Shown here: positions 45,048 through 54,175 of the stretch, piece after piece | Layout of the letters: the number at the start of each line of letters is the position of its first letter | Position numbering within the stretch: the first letter of the stretch is position 1 | From: Microbacterium sp. NIBRBAC000506063 | Lineage (GTDB): Bacteria > Actinomycetota > Actinomycetes > Actinomycetales > Microbacteriaceae | Assembly (NCBI RefSeq): GCF_017968845.1 | Contig: NZ_CP072876.1 | Span: forward strand, 1,736,001-1,800,000 | Reading direction: 5' to 3' | Length of the DNA stretch: 64,000 nucleotides | Translations under genes and position numbers: made by a program | Notes under the pieces: model-generated | What the model was told of the DNA's origin: nothing | What the model saw: the letters and a program-made list of their open reading frames with translations, nothing else | Database searches by the model: none

Positions 45048-45662
45048 ATGAGTGACGAAGGACTCCGCGCGCGCAAACAGCGTCAGACACGGGATACGAT
45101 CCATCGCGCCGCCGTCGACCTCGCCCTCGAGCTCGGACCGGATGCCGCCACCGTCGCAGCGATCAGCGAGCGCGCCGACATCTCGCCGCGCACGTTCTTC
45201 AACTACTACCCGAGCAAAGAAGACGCGATCGTCGGCCTGCACGAGGGGCTGCCCAGCGACGACGAGCTCGACGAGCTGCGCACGGGCGTCTCCGACGACC
45301 TGATCGCCGACATCCTGCGGCTCATGCTCGGGGTCTTCAGCCCCAGCGACGACCGGCTCCTCGAGCAGCGCAAGGCCCTCATGGCGGAGCACCCGCGACT
45401 CCTCCAGCGTCAGTGGGCGCGCATGATCGGCATCGAGCAACGGATCGGGGGCGCCGTGGCCGAGCGGATGCGGGCGACCGACCGTTTCGCCCATCTTCCC
45501 GACATCGACGCCGCCGCCCTCGCCCTCGTCGTGACCTGCAACGCCGTGCTGCGGCTCAGCATCCGCAAGGTCATCGCCCACGACATCCCGCCGTCGGAGA
45601 TCCAGCCGCATCTGGACGACACTCTCCACACGCTTCGAGAGGTACTGCGCACGCTGCCATGA
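45048..45662 (+). CDS. TetR-family transcription repressor
   Basis: A 204-residue regulator. The HTH is RQTRDTIHRAAVDLALELGPDAATVAAISERADISPRTFFNYYPSK, a canonical TetR N-terminus; the ligand domain is helical. It overlaps the efflux-pump gene by four bases (ATGA), so it most likely controls that pump by binding the inverted repeat at 45005-45034. The ATG at 45048 is preferred over an in-frame GTG three bases earlier. Confidence 0.93.
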   Translation: MSDEGLRARKQRQTRDTIHRAAVDLALELGPDAATVAAISERADISPRTFFNYYPSKEDAIVGLHEGLPSDDELDELRTGVSDDLIADILRLMLGVFSPSDDRLLEQRKALMAEHPRLLQRQWARMIGIEQRIGGAVAERMRATDRFAHLPDIDAAALALVVTCNAVLRLSIRKVIAHDIPPSEIQPHLDDTLHTLREVLRTLP

Positions 45663-47363
45663 CGTCTTCCCGCACTGCTCCGCGCCCGCGCTCCCACGAG
45701 ACGCGCCGCGGCATCATCCTGCTCTTCGTCGGCCTGGTGCTGGCGATGCTGCTGGCCGCGCTCAGCCAGACCGTGCTCAGCGCCGCGATGCCGACGATGG
45801 TCGGCGAGCTCGGCGGTGTCGACCAGATGCTGTGGGTGATGACCGCCTACATCCTTGCGTCGACGATCATGATGCCGATCTACGGCAAGATGAGCGACCT
45901 GATCGGGCGCAAGCCCCCGCTGATCATCGCGATCCTGCTGTTCATCGCGGGATCGGTGCTCGGCGCGCTCGCGCCCGACATGGGCGTGCTCATCGCCAGT
46001 CGCGTCGTGCAGGGGCTCGGCGGCGGCGGGCTCATCATCCTCTCGCAGGCGATCATTGCGGATGTCATCCCCGCCCGTGAGCGCGGGAAGTACATGGGCA
46101 TCATCGGGCCGTCTTCGCGGTCTCGTCCGTGGCCGGCCCGCTCCTGGGCGGCTGGCTGACCGAGCAGGTCGACTGGCGGTGGACCTTCTGGATCAACGTG
46201 CCGCTGGGTCTGCTGGCGCTGGCGGCGGCCATCACCCTCCTGCATCTGCCGAAGGGCACCAATACCCGGCCGAAGATCGACGTCCTCGGCATGATGACCC
46301 TGGCCCCGGCCACCGCGTGCCTGATCCTCGTCGCCTCCTGGGGCGGCAACGACTTCGCCTGGACCTCGCCGGTCATCCTGTCCTTGATCGCGGCCACGGT
46401 GCTGCTGTCGGTCCTGTTCGTGCTCGCCGAGCGTCGGGCGACCGAGCCGATCATCCCTCCGGCGCTCTTCCGGGACCGCAACTTCAACCTCGCGACGTCG
46501 GCGGGCCTGCTCGTCGGCGTCACGATGTTCGGTGCGATCGGATATCTTCCGACCTATCTGCAGATGACCTTCGGCGCCGACGCGACAGCCGCCGGCATGC
46601 TCATGGTCCCGATGATGGGCATGATGCTCGTGACCTCGCTCGGCAGCGGATGGCTGGTGAGCAAGTACGGCCGCTACAAGTGGATGCCGATCGCCGGTGC
46701 AGCGCTCATCACGCTCTCGCTCGTGCTGCTGAGCTTCATGACGCCCGAGACGCCGCTGTGGCGGTTCTGCACCGACGTGGGACTCCTGGGCGCCGGGCTG
46801 GGCGTGAACCTGCAGATCCTCGTCCTGATCGTGCAGAACTCCTTCCCGAGCCGGATGGTCGGCACGGCGACGGCGGCGAACAACTTCTTCCGTCAGATCG
46901 GTGCGTCGCTGGGAAGCGCGATCGTCGGCAGCCTGTTCACCGTCCGGCTGGTGGGTATCCTCGGCGAGCGGGTTCCCGAGGAGGGGCGGCCCAGGTCGGC
47001 GACGTCGGCTCCCTCACTCCGCACGGCGTCCTGGATCTGCCCGCAGGCCTGCAGTCGATCGTCGTGCACGGCTACAACGACGCCCTCACACCCCTCTTCC
47101 TGTGGATGGCGCCGCTCGGCCTCGTGGCCGTCGTGCTGCTGAGCTTCATCAAGGAGATCCCGCTGAAGACCACGGTCGAGCGCGACATCGTGCCCGAGGG
47201 CATCAGCGAAGGGCAGCTCATCATCGAGCATGAGGACGAGTTCGACCCGGCGGCGCCTTCCGACGCACCGGTGCGGCCAGGGTCATCCTCGCGTGCGGAG
47301 GCCTTCCCTCCGGGTCAGCCTTCGCCGCGGACGCGCTCCCACCGGTCTCCTCCTTCGGCATGA
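45659..47363 (+). CDS. DHA2-family (EmrB/QacA) multidrug efflux MFS transporter (frame broken twice)
   Basis: About 568 residues with 14 predicted spans. It shows SQTVLSAAMPTMVGELGG in the first span, the A-motif GKMSDLIGRKPPL, the C-motif region VAGPLLGGWLTEQVDWRWTFWINVP (after adding one G at about 46112), and a hydrophilic tail. A second break near 46984 (GAGGGGCGG) needs one G (VPEEGAAQVGDVGSLTPHG). Its stop lies 49 bases inside the 3' end of the opposing gene. Regulated by the coupled TetR protein. Confidence 0.92.
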
Positions 47364-48348
47364 GCGACCACGGCAGCCTCCGATGCGGCGTCGAGGAGGG
47401 CATGCAGATCGTAGCCGGTGGACGTCGCCTGCGCCCATCCGATGCTCGCCGAGAGGCGGATGGGGATCGCCTGGTGCTCCTCGAGTGTCGAGACGCGCTC
47501 GAGGAGCACGCTGAGGATCTCCCGCATCCCGCCCTGTGACCGCGGAACGAGGGCGATGAACCTCGTGGGGCTCATCCGCTCGACATCGGCGTCGGCGGGC
47601 AGTGTCGCGTAGACGTCGTCTGCGAAGCTCTCGCTGATCGCGCTGAACGCGGCGGTGCCGGATGCGGCACGGATGTCGTCGGGATGGAAGATGCGGTTGG
47701 CGACCTCGAGGAGGCCCTCGGCGCCGACGCGGGCGATGCCCACGTCGAGGGAGTCGATCAACCGGCGGTTCCGGGCGCGCTGATCGGTCACGCGACGCAG
47801 GGCGAACCCGATGAGGGACGATTGCGCGCGAAGCAGACGCTTGGAGGAGCGGTTGCGCAGCGCGCCGACGGCCATGGTCGTGCCGATGAAGCCGAGGACG
47901 ATGAGCAGGACGATGAGATCGATCGCCTTCTGCACGGACAGTCCTGTGTAGAACAGCCCGATGACCATGAGCACGCCGATGAACACGAGCGCGCCGAGCA
48001 GGATCGGCACGGAGTAGTAGGTGGCGATCCACGCGATCGGGAAGGCCCAGAGGAAGGCCATGGGGCCTCGCTGCCGGCATCGAGCAGTCCGATCGCGACG
48101 ATGTCCACGGCGGGCACGATCAGGATCCCGTGGCCGCCGATGCGACGCCAGGGAACAGCGAGGGCGGCCAGGGTGACGGCCACGATCAGGGCGAGCGCTG
48201 CGAGAAAGCGCCAGTCGGTGAAGCTCGCGGGAACGAGCAATGCGGAGACGGCGGCGATGGCGACGGTCGAGAAGGCGAGGACGAGCTGCCATTGCCAGAT
48301 CGACCGTGATCGGACGTCACCGAAGTGCCGTTCCGGCGCCTTGGACAC
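47315..48348 (-). CDS. Membrane protein with degenerate GGDEF-like domain (frame broken)
   Basis: About 344 residues. The N-terminal 200 residues hold some six membrane spans (WQLVLAFSTVAIAAVSALLV, FPIAWIATYYSVPILLGALV and others). The C-terminus looks like a diguanylate-cyclase fold (DSLDVGIARVGAEGLLEVAN…LSASIGWAQATSTGYDLHALLDAASEAAVVAHAEGGDRW), but the GGDEF signature is replaced by MSPTRFIALVP-type sequence, so it is probably inactive as a cyclase and may sense or bind. One C near 48062 joins the halves. The GTG start has AGGAGAG upstream. Confidence 0.72.
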
Positions 48349-48410
48349 GTGCTCTCCTGTCGCTGCCCCTTCCCGCTGCCACCATAGCGGGACGATGAGC
48401 CGCGTTTGAT

Positions 48411-48440
48411 TTTCGGTGTACCGAAACCTAAAGTTTAGGT
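48411..48440 (+). promoter_or_regulatory. Metal-responsive operator overlapping the leaderless start
   Basis: Two overlapping palindromes, TTTCGGTGTACCGAAA (48411-48426) and ACCTAAAGTTTAGGT (48426-48440), directly abut the GTG at 48441. TAAAGT (48429-48434) inside the second is a -10 element ending six bases before the start. AT-rich palindromes of this kind are bound by DtxR/MntR or Fur/Zur-type metal regulators, so repression by metal is inferred. Confidence 0.65.
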
Positions 48441-49394
48441 GTGCCGAAAAGTCATCGAATCGTCGCTGTCGCCGGAGTCGCGCTCGCCGCACTGCTCGCG
48501 CTGAGCGGGTGCGGTCTTGCGGCATCCGATTCGCCGTACAGCGCCCCCGACCGCTCGCCTGCGGCCGACGATCGCCCGCTCGTGCTCACGACCTTCACGG
48601 TGCTCGCCGACATGGCGCGCAACGTCGCCGGAGAACACCTGCGGGTCGAGTCGATCACGAAGATCGGCGCCGAGATCCACGGCTACCAGCCGACGCCCGG
48701 CGACATCCGGCATGCCGCCGACGCCGCGCTCATCCTCGACAACGGTCTGGGCCTGGAAGCCTGGTTCGAGAGGTTCGTCCAGACCGTGGACGCACCGCAT
48801 GTCGTGGTGTCGGATGCCGTCGAGCCGATCGACATCGCCGCCGACGCCTACGCCGGGCTGCCCAACCCGCACGCGTGGATGAGCGCGCTGAACGCGCAGC
48901 TGTACGTGGATGCCATGGCGGCGGCCTTCAGCGATCTCGCGCCTGCCCACGCCGAGGCCTTCGTCGCCAACGCCGAGGCGTACAAGGCCGAGATCCAGGA
49001 GGTCCACGACGAGCTGCTCGCGGCGCTGGACACGCTCCCCGAGAACCAGCGGGCGCTCGTCACCTGCGAAGGGGCCTTCTCCTACCTCGCCCGCGATGCC
49101 GGGCTCACCGAGCAGTACATCTGGCCGGTCAACGCCGAGCAGCAGGCGACCCCGCAGCAGATCGCGGCGACGATCGCCTTCGTGGAAGCAGGCGACGTCC
49201 CCGCGGTCTTCTGCGAGTCCACGGTCTCCGATCGCGCGATGCAGCAGGTCGTCGCCGCGACAGACGCCGAGTTCGGGGGCGTGCTCTACGTCGACTCGCT
49301 GTCCGAGCGCGATGGGCCTGTGCCGACCTATCTGGATCTCCTGCGCCACGATGCCGACACGATCGTCGCCGGACTCACGCGAGGCTCGGAGTGA
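48441..49394 (+). CDS. Mn/Zn ABC transporter binding lipoprotein (ZnuA/TroA family)
   Basis: A cluster-9 metal-binding protein of 317 residues. The lipoprotein signal ends in ALLALSGCGLAA. The metal ligands appear in order: His in EIHGYQPTPGDI, His in LPNPHAWMS, Glu in FCESTVSD and Asp in LYVDSLSE. The His-His-Glu-Asp set is typical of manganese or iron binders and lacks the long His loop of zinc ZnuA, which favours Mn. First of a three-gene operon with overlapping starts. Confidence 0.9.
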   Translation: MPKSHRIVAVAGVALAALLALSGCGLAASDSPYSAPDRSPAADDRPLVLTTFTVLADMARNVAGEHLRVESITKIGAEIHGYQPTPGDIRHAADAALILDNGLGLEAWFERFVQTVDAPHVVVSDAVEPIDIAADAYAGLPNPHAWMSALNAQLYVDAMAAAFSDLAPAHAEAFVANAEAYKAEIQEVHDELLAALDTLPENQRALVTCEGAFSYLARDAGLTEQYIWPVNAEQQATPQQIAATIAFVEAGDVPAVFCESTVSDRAMQQVVAATDAEFGGVLYVDSLSERDGPVPTYLDLLRHDADTIVAGLTRGSE

Positions 49395-50116
49395 CACCGG
49401 CGCTCGAAGTGACCGGCCTCTCCGTGAACTACGGAGAGGTCACGGCGCTCGACGACGTCTCGATCCGCGTCGAGTCGGGGCGTGTCTGCGCGCTGATCGG
49501 CATGAACGGCTCGGGCAAGTCCACCCTGTTCAAGGCGATCATGGGGCTCGTGCGGCCCTCGGCAGGACGCACGACGATCCAGGGCTCGTCACCCGCGATC
49601 GCCCGGCGTCGGGGAATCGTCGGCTACGTGCCGCAGAGCGAAGAGATCGACTGGAGCTTCCCGCTGTCGGTGCGCGACGTCGTGATGATGGGGCGTTACG
49701 GGCGGCAGGGAGTGCTGCGTCGCATCCGTGCTTCCGATCGTGCCGCCGTCGATGAGGCGCTCGCGAGGGTCGAGCTCGCCGACCTCGCGGATCGGCAGAT
49801 CGGCCGGCTCTCGGGAGGGCAGCGCAAACGCGCCTTCGTCGCCCGGGGGATCGCGCAGCAGGCCGAGGTGCTGCTGCTGGACGAGCCCTTCGCCGGTGTC
49901 GACAAGCGTTCCGAGGCGACGATCGTGCGGCTCCTGAAAGATCTCGCCACAGACGGCCGGACCATCCTCATCTCCACCCACGACCTGCATGCGCTGCCGG
50001 CGCTCGCCGACGAGGCGATCCTGCTCATGAACCGCGTGCTGCTGCACGGCGACGTCGACACGGTGCTGGAGCCGGCCAACCTCGCCAGGGCCTTCGGGCT
50101 GGAGGCGGACGCATGA
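49391..50116 (+). CDS. Mn/Zn ABC transporter ATP-binding protein
   Basis: A 241-residue ATPase with Walker A GMNGSGKST, Q-loop VGYVPQSEEIDWSFP (the QSEEIDWSFPL spelling typical of Mn/Zn importers), signature LSGGQRKRA, Walker B VLLLDEPFAGVD and switch His in ISTHD. GTG overlaps the binding-protein stop by four bases, and its own stop overlaps the permease ATG by four bases. Confidence 0.95.
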   Translation: MTPALEVTGLSVNYGEVTALDDVSIRVESGRVCALIGMNGSGKSTLFKAIMGLVRPSAGRTTIQGSSPAIARRRGIVGYVPQSEEIDWSFPLSVRDVVMMGRYGRQGVLRRIRASDRAAVDEALARVELADLADRQIGRLSGGQRKRAFVARGIAQQAEVLLLDEPFAGVDKRSEATIVRLLKDLATDGRTILISTHDLHALPALADEAILLMNRVLLHGDVDTVLEPANLARAFGLEADA

Positions 50117-50961
50117 GCATCCTCGACCTGCTGCTCGAGCCCCTCGCCTACGACTTCATGGTGCGGGCGCTGGTGACGACCGTGATCGCCGCCGTGGTGT
50201 GCGCGCTGCTGTCGTGCTGGCTCGTGCTGATCGGCTGGTCTCTCATGGGCGACGCGGTCTCGCACGCGGTGCTGCCGGGCGTCGTCATCGCGTACATCTT
50301 CGGGGCGCCCTTCGCGCTGGGCGCGCTCGTGTTCGGGCTCCTCGCGGTGGCGCTGATCGGCGGCATCCGCGACACGAGCAAGGTGAAGGAGGATGCCGCG
50401 ATCGGCATCGTCTTCACCACGCTGTTCGCGCTCGGCCTCGTGCTGATCTCGGTGACGCCCTCGCAGACCGACCTGAACCACATCATCTTCGGCAACGTGC
50501 TGGGGGTGTCGCCAGCGGATCTCGTGCAGATCGTGGTGCTGGCCGCCGTCGCCTTCGCGGTGCTCATGGTCAAGCGGCGCGATCTGACGCTGTACGCGTT
50601 CGATCCCACGCATGCGCATGCGATCGGGCTCTCGCCGCGGCTGCTGGGGGCGCTGCTGCTGGGGGTGCTGGCGCTGACGGCGGTCGTCGCGCTGCAGGTG
50701 GTCGGGGTGATCCTGGTGGTGGCGATGCTCATCATCCCCGGCGCCAGCGCGTATCTGCTCACGGAGCGCTTCGGGCGGATGCTGCTGATCGGCCCGGCGC
50801 TCGCCGCCCTGTGCTCGGTGGTCGGCATCTACCTGAGCTATTGGCTGGACGCGGCGCCGGGAGGGCTCGTGGTCCTCGTGCAGGGAGCGGCGTTCGCGCT
50901 CGCGTACCTGGCGAGCAAGGTGCGGGCGCGGCTCTTCCGGGCGGTGTCCGCCTGGCGATAG
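50113..50961 (+). CDS. Mn/Zn ABC transporter permease (ABC-3 family)
   Basis: A 282-residue channel subunit with eight or nine membrane spans. The family start EPLAYDFMVRALVTTVIAAV and SLMGDAVSHAVLPGVVIAYIF are clear, as is the ATPase-contact loop FDPTHAHAIGLSPRLLGALL. It completes the operon. Uptake of Mn2+ (or Zn2+/Fe2+) controlled by the upstream operator is the likely role. Confidence 0.95.
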   Translation: MSILDLLLEPLAYDFMVRALVTTVIAAVVCALLSCWLVLIGWSLMGDAVSHAVLPGVVIAYIFGAPFALGALVFGLLAVALIGGIRDTSKVKEDAAIGIVFTTLFALGLVLISVTPSQTDLNHIIFGNVLGVSPADLVQIVVLAAVAFAVLMVKRRDLTLYAFDPTHAHAIGLSPRLLGALLLGVLALTAVVALQVVGVILVVAMLIIPGASAYLLTERFGRMLLIGPALAALCSVVGIYLSYWLDAAPGGLVVLVQGAAFALAYLASKVRARLFRAVSAWR

Positions 50962-50992
50962 GCTCCACACAACAACTCTGAAAGGAACCCCC

Positions 50993-51379
50993 ATGTCCTT
51001 CTTCTCCGCTGTGTGGGATGTGCTGCTGTGGGCACTGCTGTTCACGGTCTTCATCGGCTACCTGATGGCGCTCTTCTCGATCATCACCGACCTGTTCCGC
51101 GACACGAAGCTGAACGGCTGGCTGAAGGCCCTGTGGTTCGTGTTCCTGATCTTCCTGCCGCTGCTGACCGCGCTGGCGTATCTCATCTTCCGCGGACGCG
51201 GCATGACCGAGCGCGCGGTCGCACAGCAGCAGGCGGCGCAGGCGGCGGCGGACGACTACATCCGTTCGGTGGCCGGTTCTCCGACCGACGACATCGCCAA
51301 GGCGAAGTCGTTGCTGGACTCCGGCGCGATCACGCAGGCCGAGTACGAGCAGCTGAAGGCGGCCGCACTCGCCCGCTGA
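50993..51379 (+). CDS. Small membrane protein with PLDc_N-like region and SHOCT domain
   Basis: A 128-residue protein. Two membrane spans (VWDVLLWALLFTVFIGYLMA and ALWFVFLIFLPLLTALAYLIF) are followed by a charged linker and a SHOCT domain (DDIAKAKSLLDSGAITQAEYEQLKAAAL), a short oligomerisation helix pair. AAAGGAA lies upstream of the ATG. Common in actinobacteria; function unknown. Confidence 0.85.
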   Translation: MSFFSAVWDVLLWALLFTVFIGYLMALFSIITDLFRDTKLNGWLKALWFVFLIFLPLLTALAYLIFRGRGMTERAVAQQQAAQAAADDYIRSVAGSPTDDIAKAKSLLDSGAITQAEYEQLKAAALAR

Positions 51380-51453
51380 CCGAGGCTCACACGCCCTCGT
51401 GCCCCGCGCTCGGCGCCGGGGTGCGGGGGCGTCGCGGTTCTAGACTGGCAACC

Positions 51454-52296
51454 GTGCGCATCCGACTCGACATCGCCTACGACGGCACCCATTTCCGGGG
51501 CTGGGCGCGTCAGCCGGGGCTGCGCACGGTGCAGGGCACGCTCGAGGACGCGCTGGCGCGGATCGTCGGCTCCGAGGTGCGCCTGGTCGTGGCCGGGCGC
51601 ACGGATGCGGGCGTCCACGCATCCGGTCAGGTCGCCCACGTCGACCTGGACGAGGCCCAGTGGGCGCGCATCGAGTCGCGACACGGGCGTGCGGCGCACG
51701 ATCCTGCCGGGTCGATCGCGGGTCGCATGCGCGGAGTGCTGGGAGCGTATCCGGATGTCACGGTCAGCCGCTCCGCGCTCGCACCCGAGGGGTTCGACGC
51801 GCGCTTCTCCGCCGTGTGGCGTCGGTACCGGTACCGCCTGGCCGACGGCCTGTCGGGCTACGATCCGCTGCGCCGGCTGAACACGACGACGATCCGTGGC
51901 GAGCTGGACGCCTCGGCGATGGATGCCGCGGCGCGCTCGCTCATCGGTCTCCACGACTTCGCCGCCTACTGCAAGCCGCGCGAGGAGGCCACGACGATCC
52001 GGACCCTCCTCGAGTACGGCTGGCATCGTGACGCCGACGGCGTCCTGATCGCCGAGGTCACGGCGGACGCCTTCTGCCACAGCATGGTGCGGGCGCTCGT
52101 GGGCGCCTGCGCCGCTGTGGGGGAGGGGCGCCTCGACGTGGAGGATCTCGTGGTGCTGCGCGAAGGGCGGGAGCGGACGAGCGAGTTCAAGGTCCTCGCC
52201 GCTCGAGGTCTCACGCTCACCGAGGTCGGCTATCCCGCCGACGACCTGCTCGCCGCACGCGCGGAGCAGACGCGGAATCGCCGCGATCGCGAGTAG
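51454..52296 (+). CDS. truA: tRNA pseudouridine(38-40) synthase TruA
   Basis: TruA converts U38-40 of many tRNAs to pseudouridine. The 280-residue product has RIRLDIAYDGTHFRGWARQP at the start, the catalytic Asp in VAGRTDAGVHASGQVAH, RYRYRLADG, and ADAFCHSMVRALVGACAAVGEGR near the end. GTG 51454 lies seven bases behind TAGACT (51441-51446), so the message is probably leaderless. In many actinobacteria truA precedes rplM, as here with one gene between. Confidence 0.95.
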   Translation: MRIRLDIAYDGTHFRGWARQPGLRTVQGTLEDALARIVGSEVRLVVAGRTDAGVHASGQVAHVDLDEAQWARIESRHGRAAHDPAGSIAGRMRGVLGAYPDVTVSRSALAPEGFDARFSAVWRRYRYRLADGLSGYDPLRRLNTTTIRGELDASAMDAAARSLIGLHDFAAYCKPREEATTIRTLLEYGWHRDADGVLIAEVTADAFCHSMVRALVGACAAVGEGRLDVEDLVVLREGRERTSEFKVLAARGLTLTEVGYPADDLLAARAEQTRNRRDRE

Positions 52297-52352
52297 ACAC
52301 GAGTGGTGCCTTCACGCCCCGCGCACAGCCGAGGGGCGTACCGTGGAACGTG

Positions 52353-53045
52353 ATGCGGATCATCTCGTACAACCTGCGCAAGCACCGTGCGGCATCCGAG
52401 CTCACCAGGCTCGTCGAGGACCACGGTGCGAACCTCCTGTGCCTGCAGGAGTGCGACGTCGCCGCCCTCCCCGAGCGCATCGCGAACCTGAAGCTCGCGC
52501 GTGCGACCGCGGGCAACCGGCTGGGGCTGGCGCTGTATCACGGGGCGAGCATGTTCCGTGCCGAGAAGGTCATGACCTGGGGGCTGAAGAAGTCCCTGCA
52601 CGACATCGTGCTCCGGCCGGCGCACGAGAGGGTGCTCGGTGTGCGGCTGCGCGACATCGACGACGGGCATGAGATCGTCGTGGGGTCGTTCCATGCGGCA
52701 CCGCTGACGGCGCTGAACTCGCTGCGGCGCAGTCAGATCCGTGCGGCGCTCACGCAGCTGCAGTCCCTCGGCCCCGATCTGCCGGTGCTCATGGTCGGCG
52801 ACTACAACTATCCGGTGTTCAAGGAGAGCCTCGGGCAGACGGTCCGCGACCACGGCTACTCGCTGACCCTCAGCGACGACCACACCTATACGCGGTACCG
52901 GGTCTTCCGCGGACACTACGACTTCGCGACATCCGTCGGCCTGACTATCGACCGCATCACCACGCTTCCGCAGGGCACGAGCGATCACCGGCCGATCCTC
53001 GTGACGGCGCGGGTGCGCGAGGCGTTCGCCTACGAGCGCATTTGA
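52353..53045 (+). CDS. Endonuclease/exonuclease/phosphatase-family protein
   Basis: A 230-residue metal-dependent phosphodiesterase fold (EEP superfamily). Active-site motifs are MRIISYNLRKHRAA, LLCLQECDVAAL (metal Glu), VGSFHAAPLTALNSLRR, VLMVGDYNYPVFK (Asp and Asn) and GTSDHRPILVTA (terminal His). No signal peptide, so it acts in the cytoplasm; the substrate is unknown. The start is ATG 52353 (or the adjoining GTG 52350), close behind TACCGT (leaderless style). Its stop lies within the rplM promoter. Confidence 0.87.
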   Translation: MRIISYNLRKHRAASELTRLVEDHGANLLCLQECDVAALPERIANLKLARATAGNRLGLALYHGASMFRAEKVMTWGLKKSLHDIVLRPAHERVLGVRLRDIDDGHEIVVGSFHAAPLTALNSLRRSQIRAALTQLQSLGPDLPVLMVGDYNYPVFKESLGQTVRDHGYSLTLSDDHTYTRYRVFRGHYDFATSVGLTIDRITTLPQGTSDHRPILVTARVREAFAYERI

Positions 53046-53070
53046 TCGAGGCGACCGGATGCCGTAAGCT
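53042..53070 (+). promoter_or_regulatory. rplM promoter
   Basis: TTGATC (53042-53047) and TAAGCT (53065-53070) with a 17-base spacer; the -35 overlaps the previous stop codon. A leader of about 125 bases follows, containing the inverted pair TGCCCGCACTGCTGGGTGCC, which may be an L13-type autoregulatory site. Confidence 0.65.
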
Positions 53071-53202
53071 GATCCTTTGGTGCCCGCACTGCTGGGTGCC
53101 ACGAACGTGAGCCCTCCACTGGCGTGTTCCCTCCTGTCGGAGAGAACCACCCCGGAGCGGGATTCACGAACCACTCCGTTCGATCAAGAAAGCAGCACTA
53201 CT

Positions 53203-53649
53203 GTGACGCGCACTTACACCCCGAAGGCCGGGCAGGTCCAGCGTGACTGGGTCGTCATCGACGCAACCGATGTCGTCCTCGGCCGCCTCGCCTCCCACGC
53301 CGCCACGCTCCTGCGTGGCAAGCACAAGCCGACGTTCGCCAACCACGTCGATGTCGGTGACTTCGTCATCATCATCAACGCCGACAAGGTGGCACTGACC
53401 GGCCAGAAGCTCCAGAAGAAGCTGGCGTACCGTCACTCGGGCTACCCGGGCGGCCTCAAGTCGGTCACCTACGCCGAGCTGCTCGAGAAGAACCCCGTCC
53501 GTGCGGTCGAGAAGGCCGTCCGTGGGATGCTCCCGAAGAACACCCTGGGCCGCCAGCAGCTCTCCAAGCTGAAGGTCTACACCGGTGCCGAGCACCCGCA
53601 CGCTGCGCAGCAGCCCCAGCCGTACACCCTCGACCAGGTCGCCCAGTAA
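53203..53649 (+). CDS. rplM: 50S ribosomal protein L13
   Basis: An early-assembly 23S rRNA-binding protein, 148 residues, unbroken. It has [60 protein letters not shown] and [22 protein letters not shown], the L13 signature. The GTG start is followed by the usual rpsI neighbour after 26 bases. Confidence 0.97.
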   Translation: MTRTYTPKAGQVQRDWVVIDATDVVLGRLASHAATLLRGKHKPTFANHVDVGDFVIIINADKVALTGQKLQKKLAYRHSGYPGGLKSVTYAELLEKNPVRAVEKAVRGMLPKNTLGRQQLSKLKVYTGAEHPHAAQQPQPYTLDQVAQ

Positions 53650-53675
53650 GCGCCGCACAGACTAGGACAATTCTC

Positions 53676-54160
53676 GTGGCGAACAACGATTCCATCGAAA
53701 CCCCCAGAACTACACGACCGAGACTCCCGAGGCGGCTGCTGCCGAGCACGCCGCTCCTCGCCCGGTCCTCAACGTCCCCGGCGCCGCCGTGGGCCGTCGC
53801 AAGCAGGCCATCGCCCGCGTGCGCCTCGTTCCCGGCTCGGGCACGATCACGGTCAACGGCCGTGCACTCGAGGACTACTTCCCGAACAAGCTCCACCAGC
53901 AGCTGATCACCGACCCGTTCACGGTCCTGGGCCTCACGGGTGCCTACGACGTGATCGCTCGCATCTCCGGCGGCGGCGACTCCGGTCAGGCCGGCGCGCT
54001 GCGCCTGGGCATCGCCCGTGCCCTCAACGAGATCGACGCGGAGAACAACCGTCCGACCCTCAAGAAGGCCGGCTTCCTCTCGCGTGACGCTCGCATCAAG
54101 GAGCGCAAGAAGGCTGGTCTCAAGAAGGCCCGCAAGGCTCCTCAGTACTCGAAGCGTTAA
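53676..54160 (+). CDS. rpsI: 30S ribosomal protein S9 (frame broken)
   Basis: S9 reaches the P-site tRNA with its C-terminal tail. The product of about 161 residues carries an actinobacterial N-terminal extension ([20 protein letters not shown]) in a different frame from the core; one C added to the run at about 53704 joins them. The core has [41 protein letters not shown] and the terminal RKAPQYSKR with the conserved last arginine. Essential gene, so the break is an artefact. Confidence 0.96.
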
Positions 54161-54175
54161 GGTTCGGCCCTTCCG

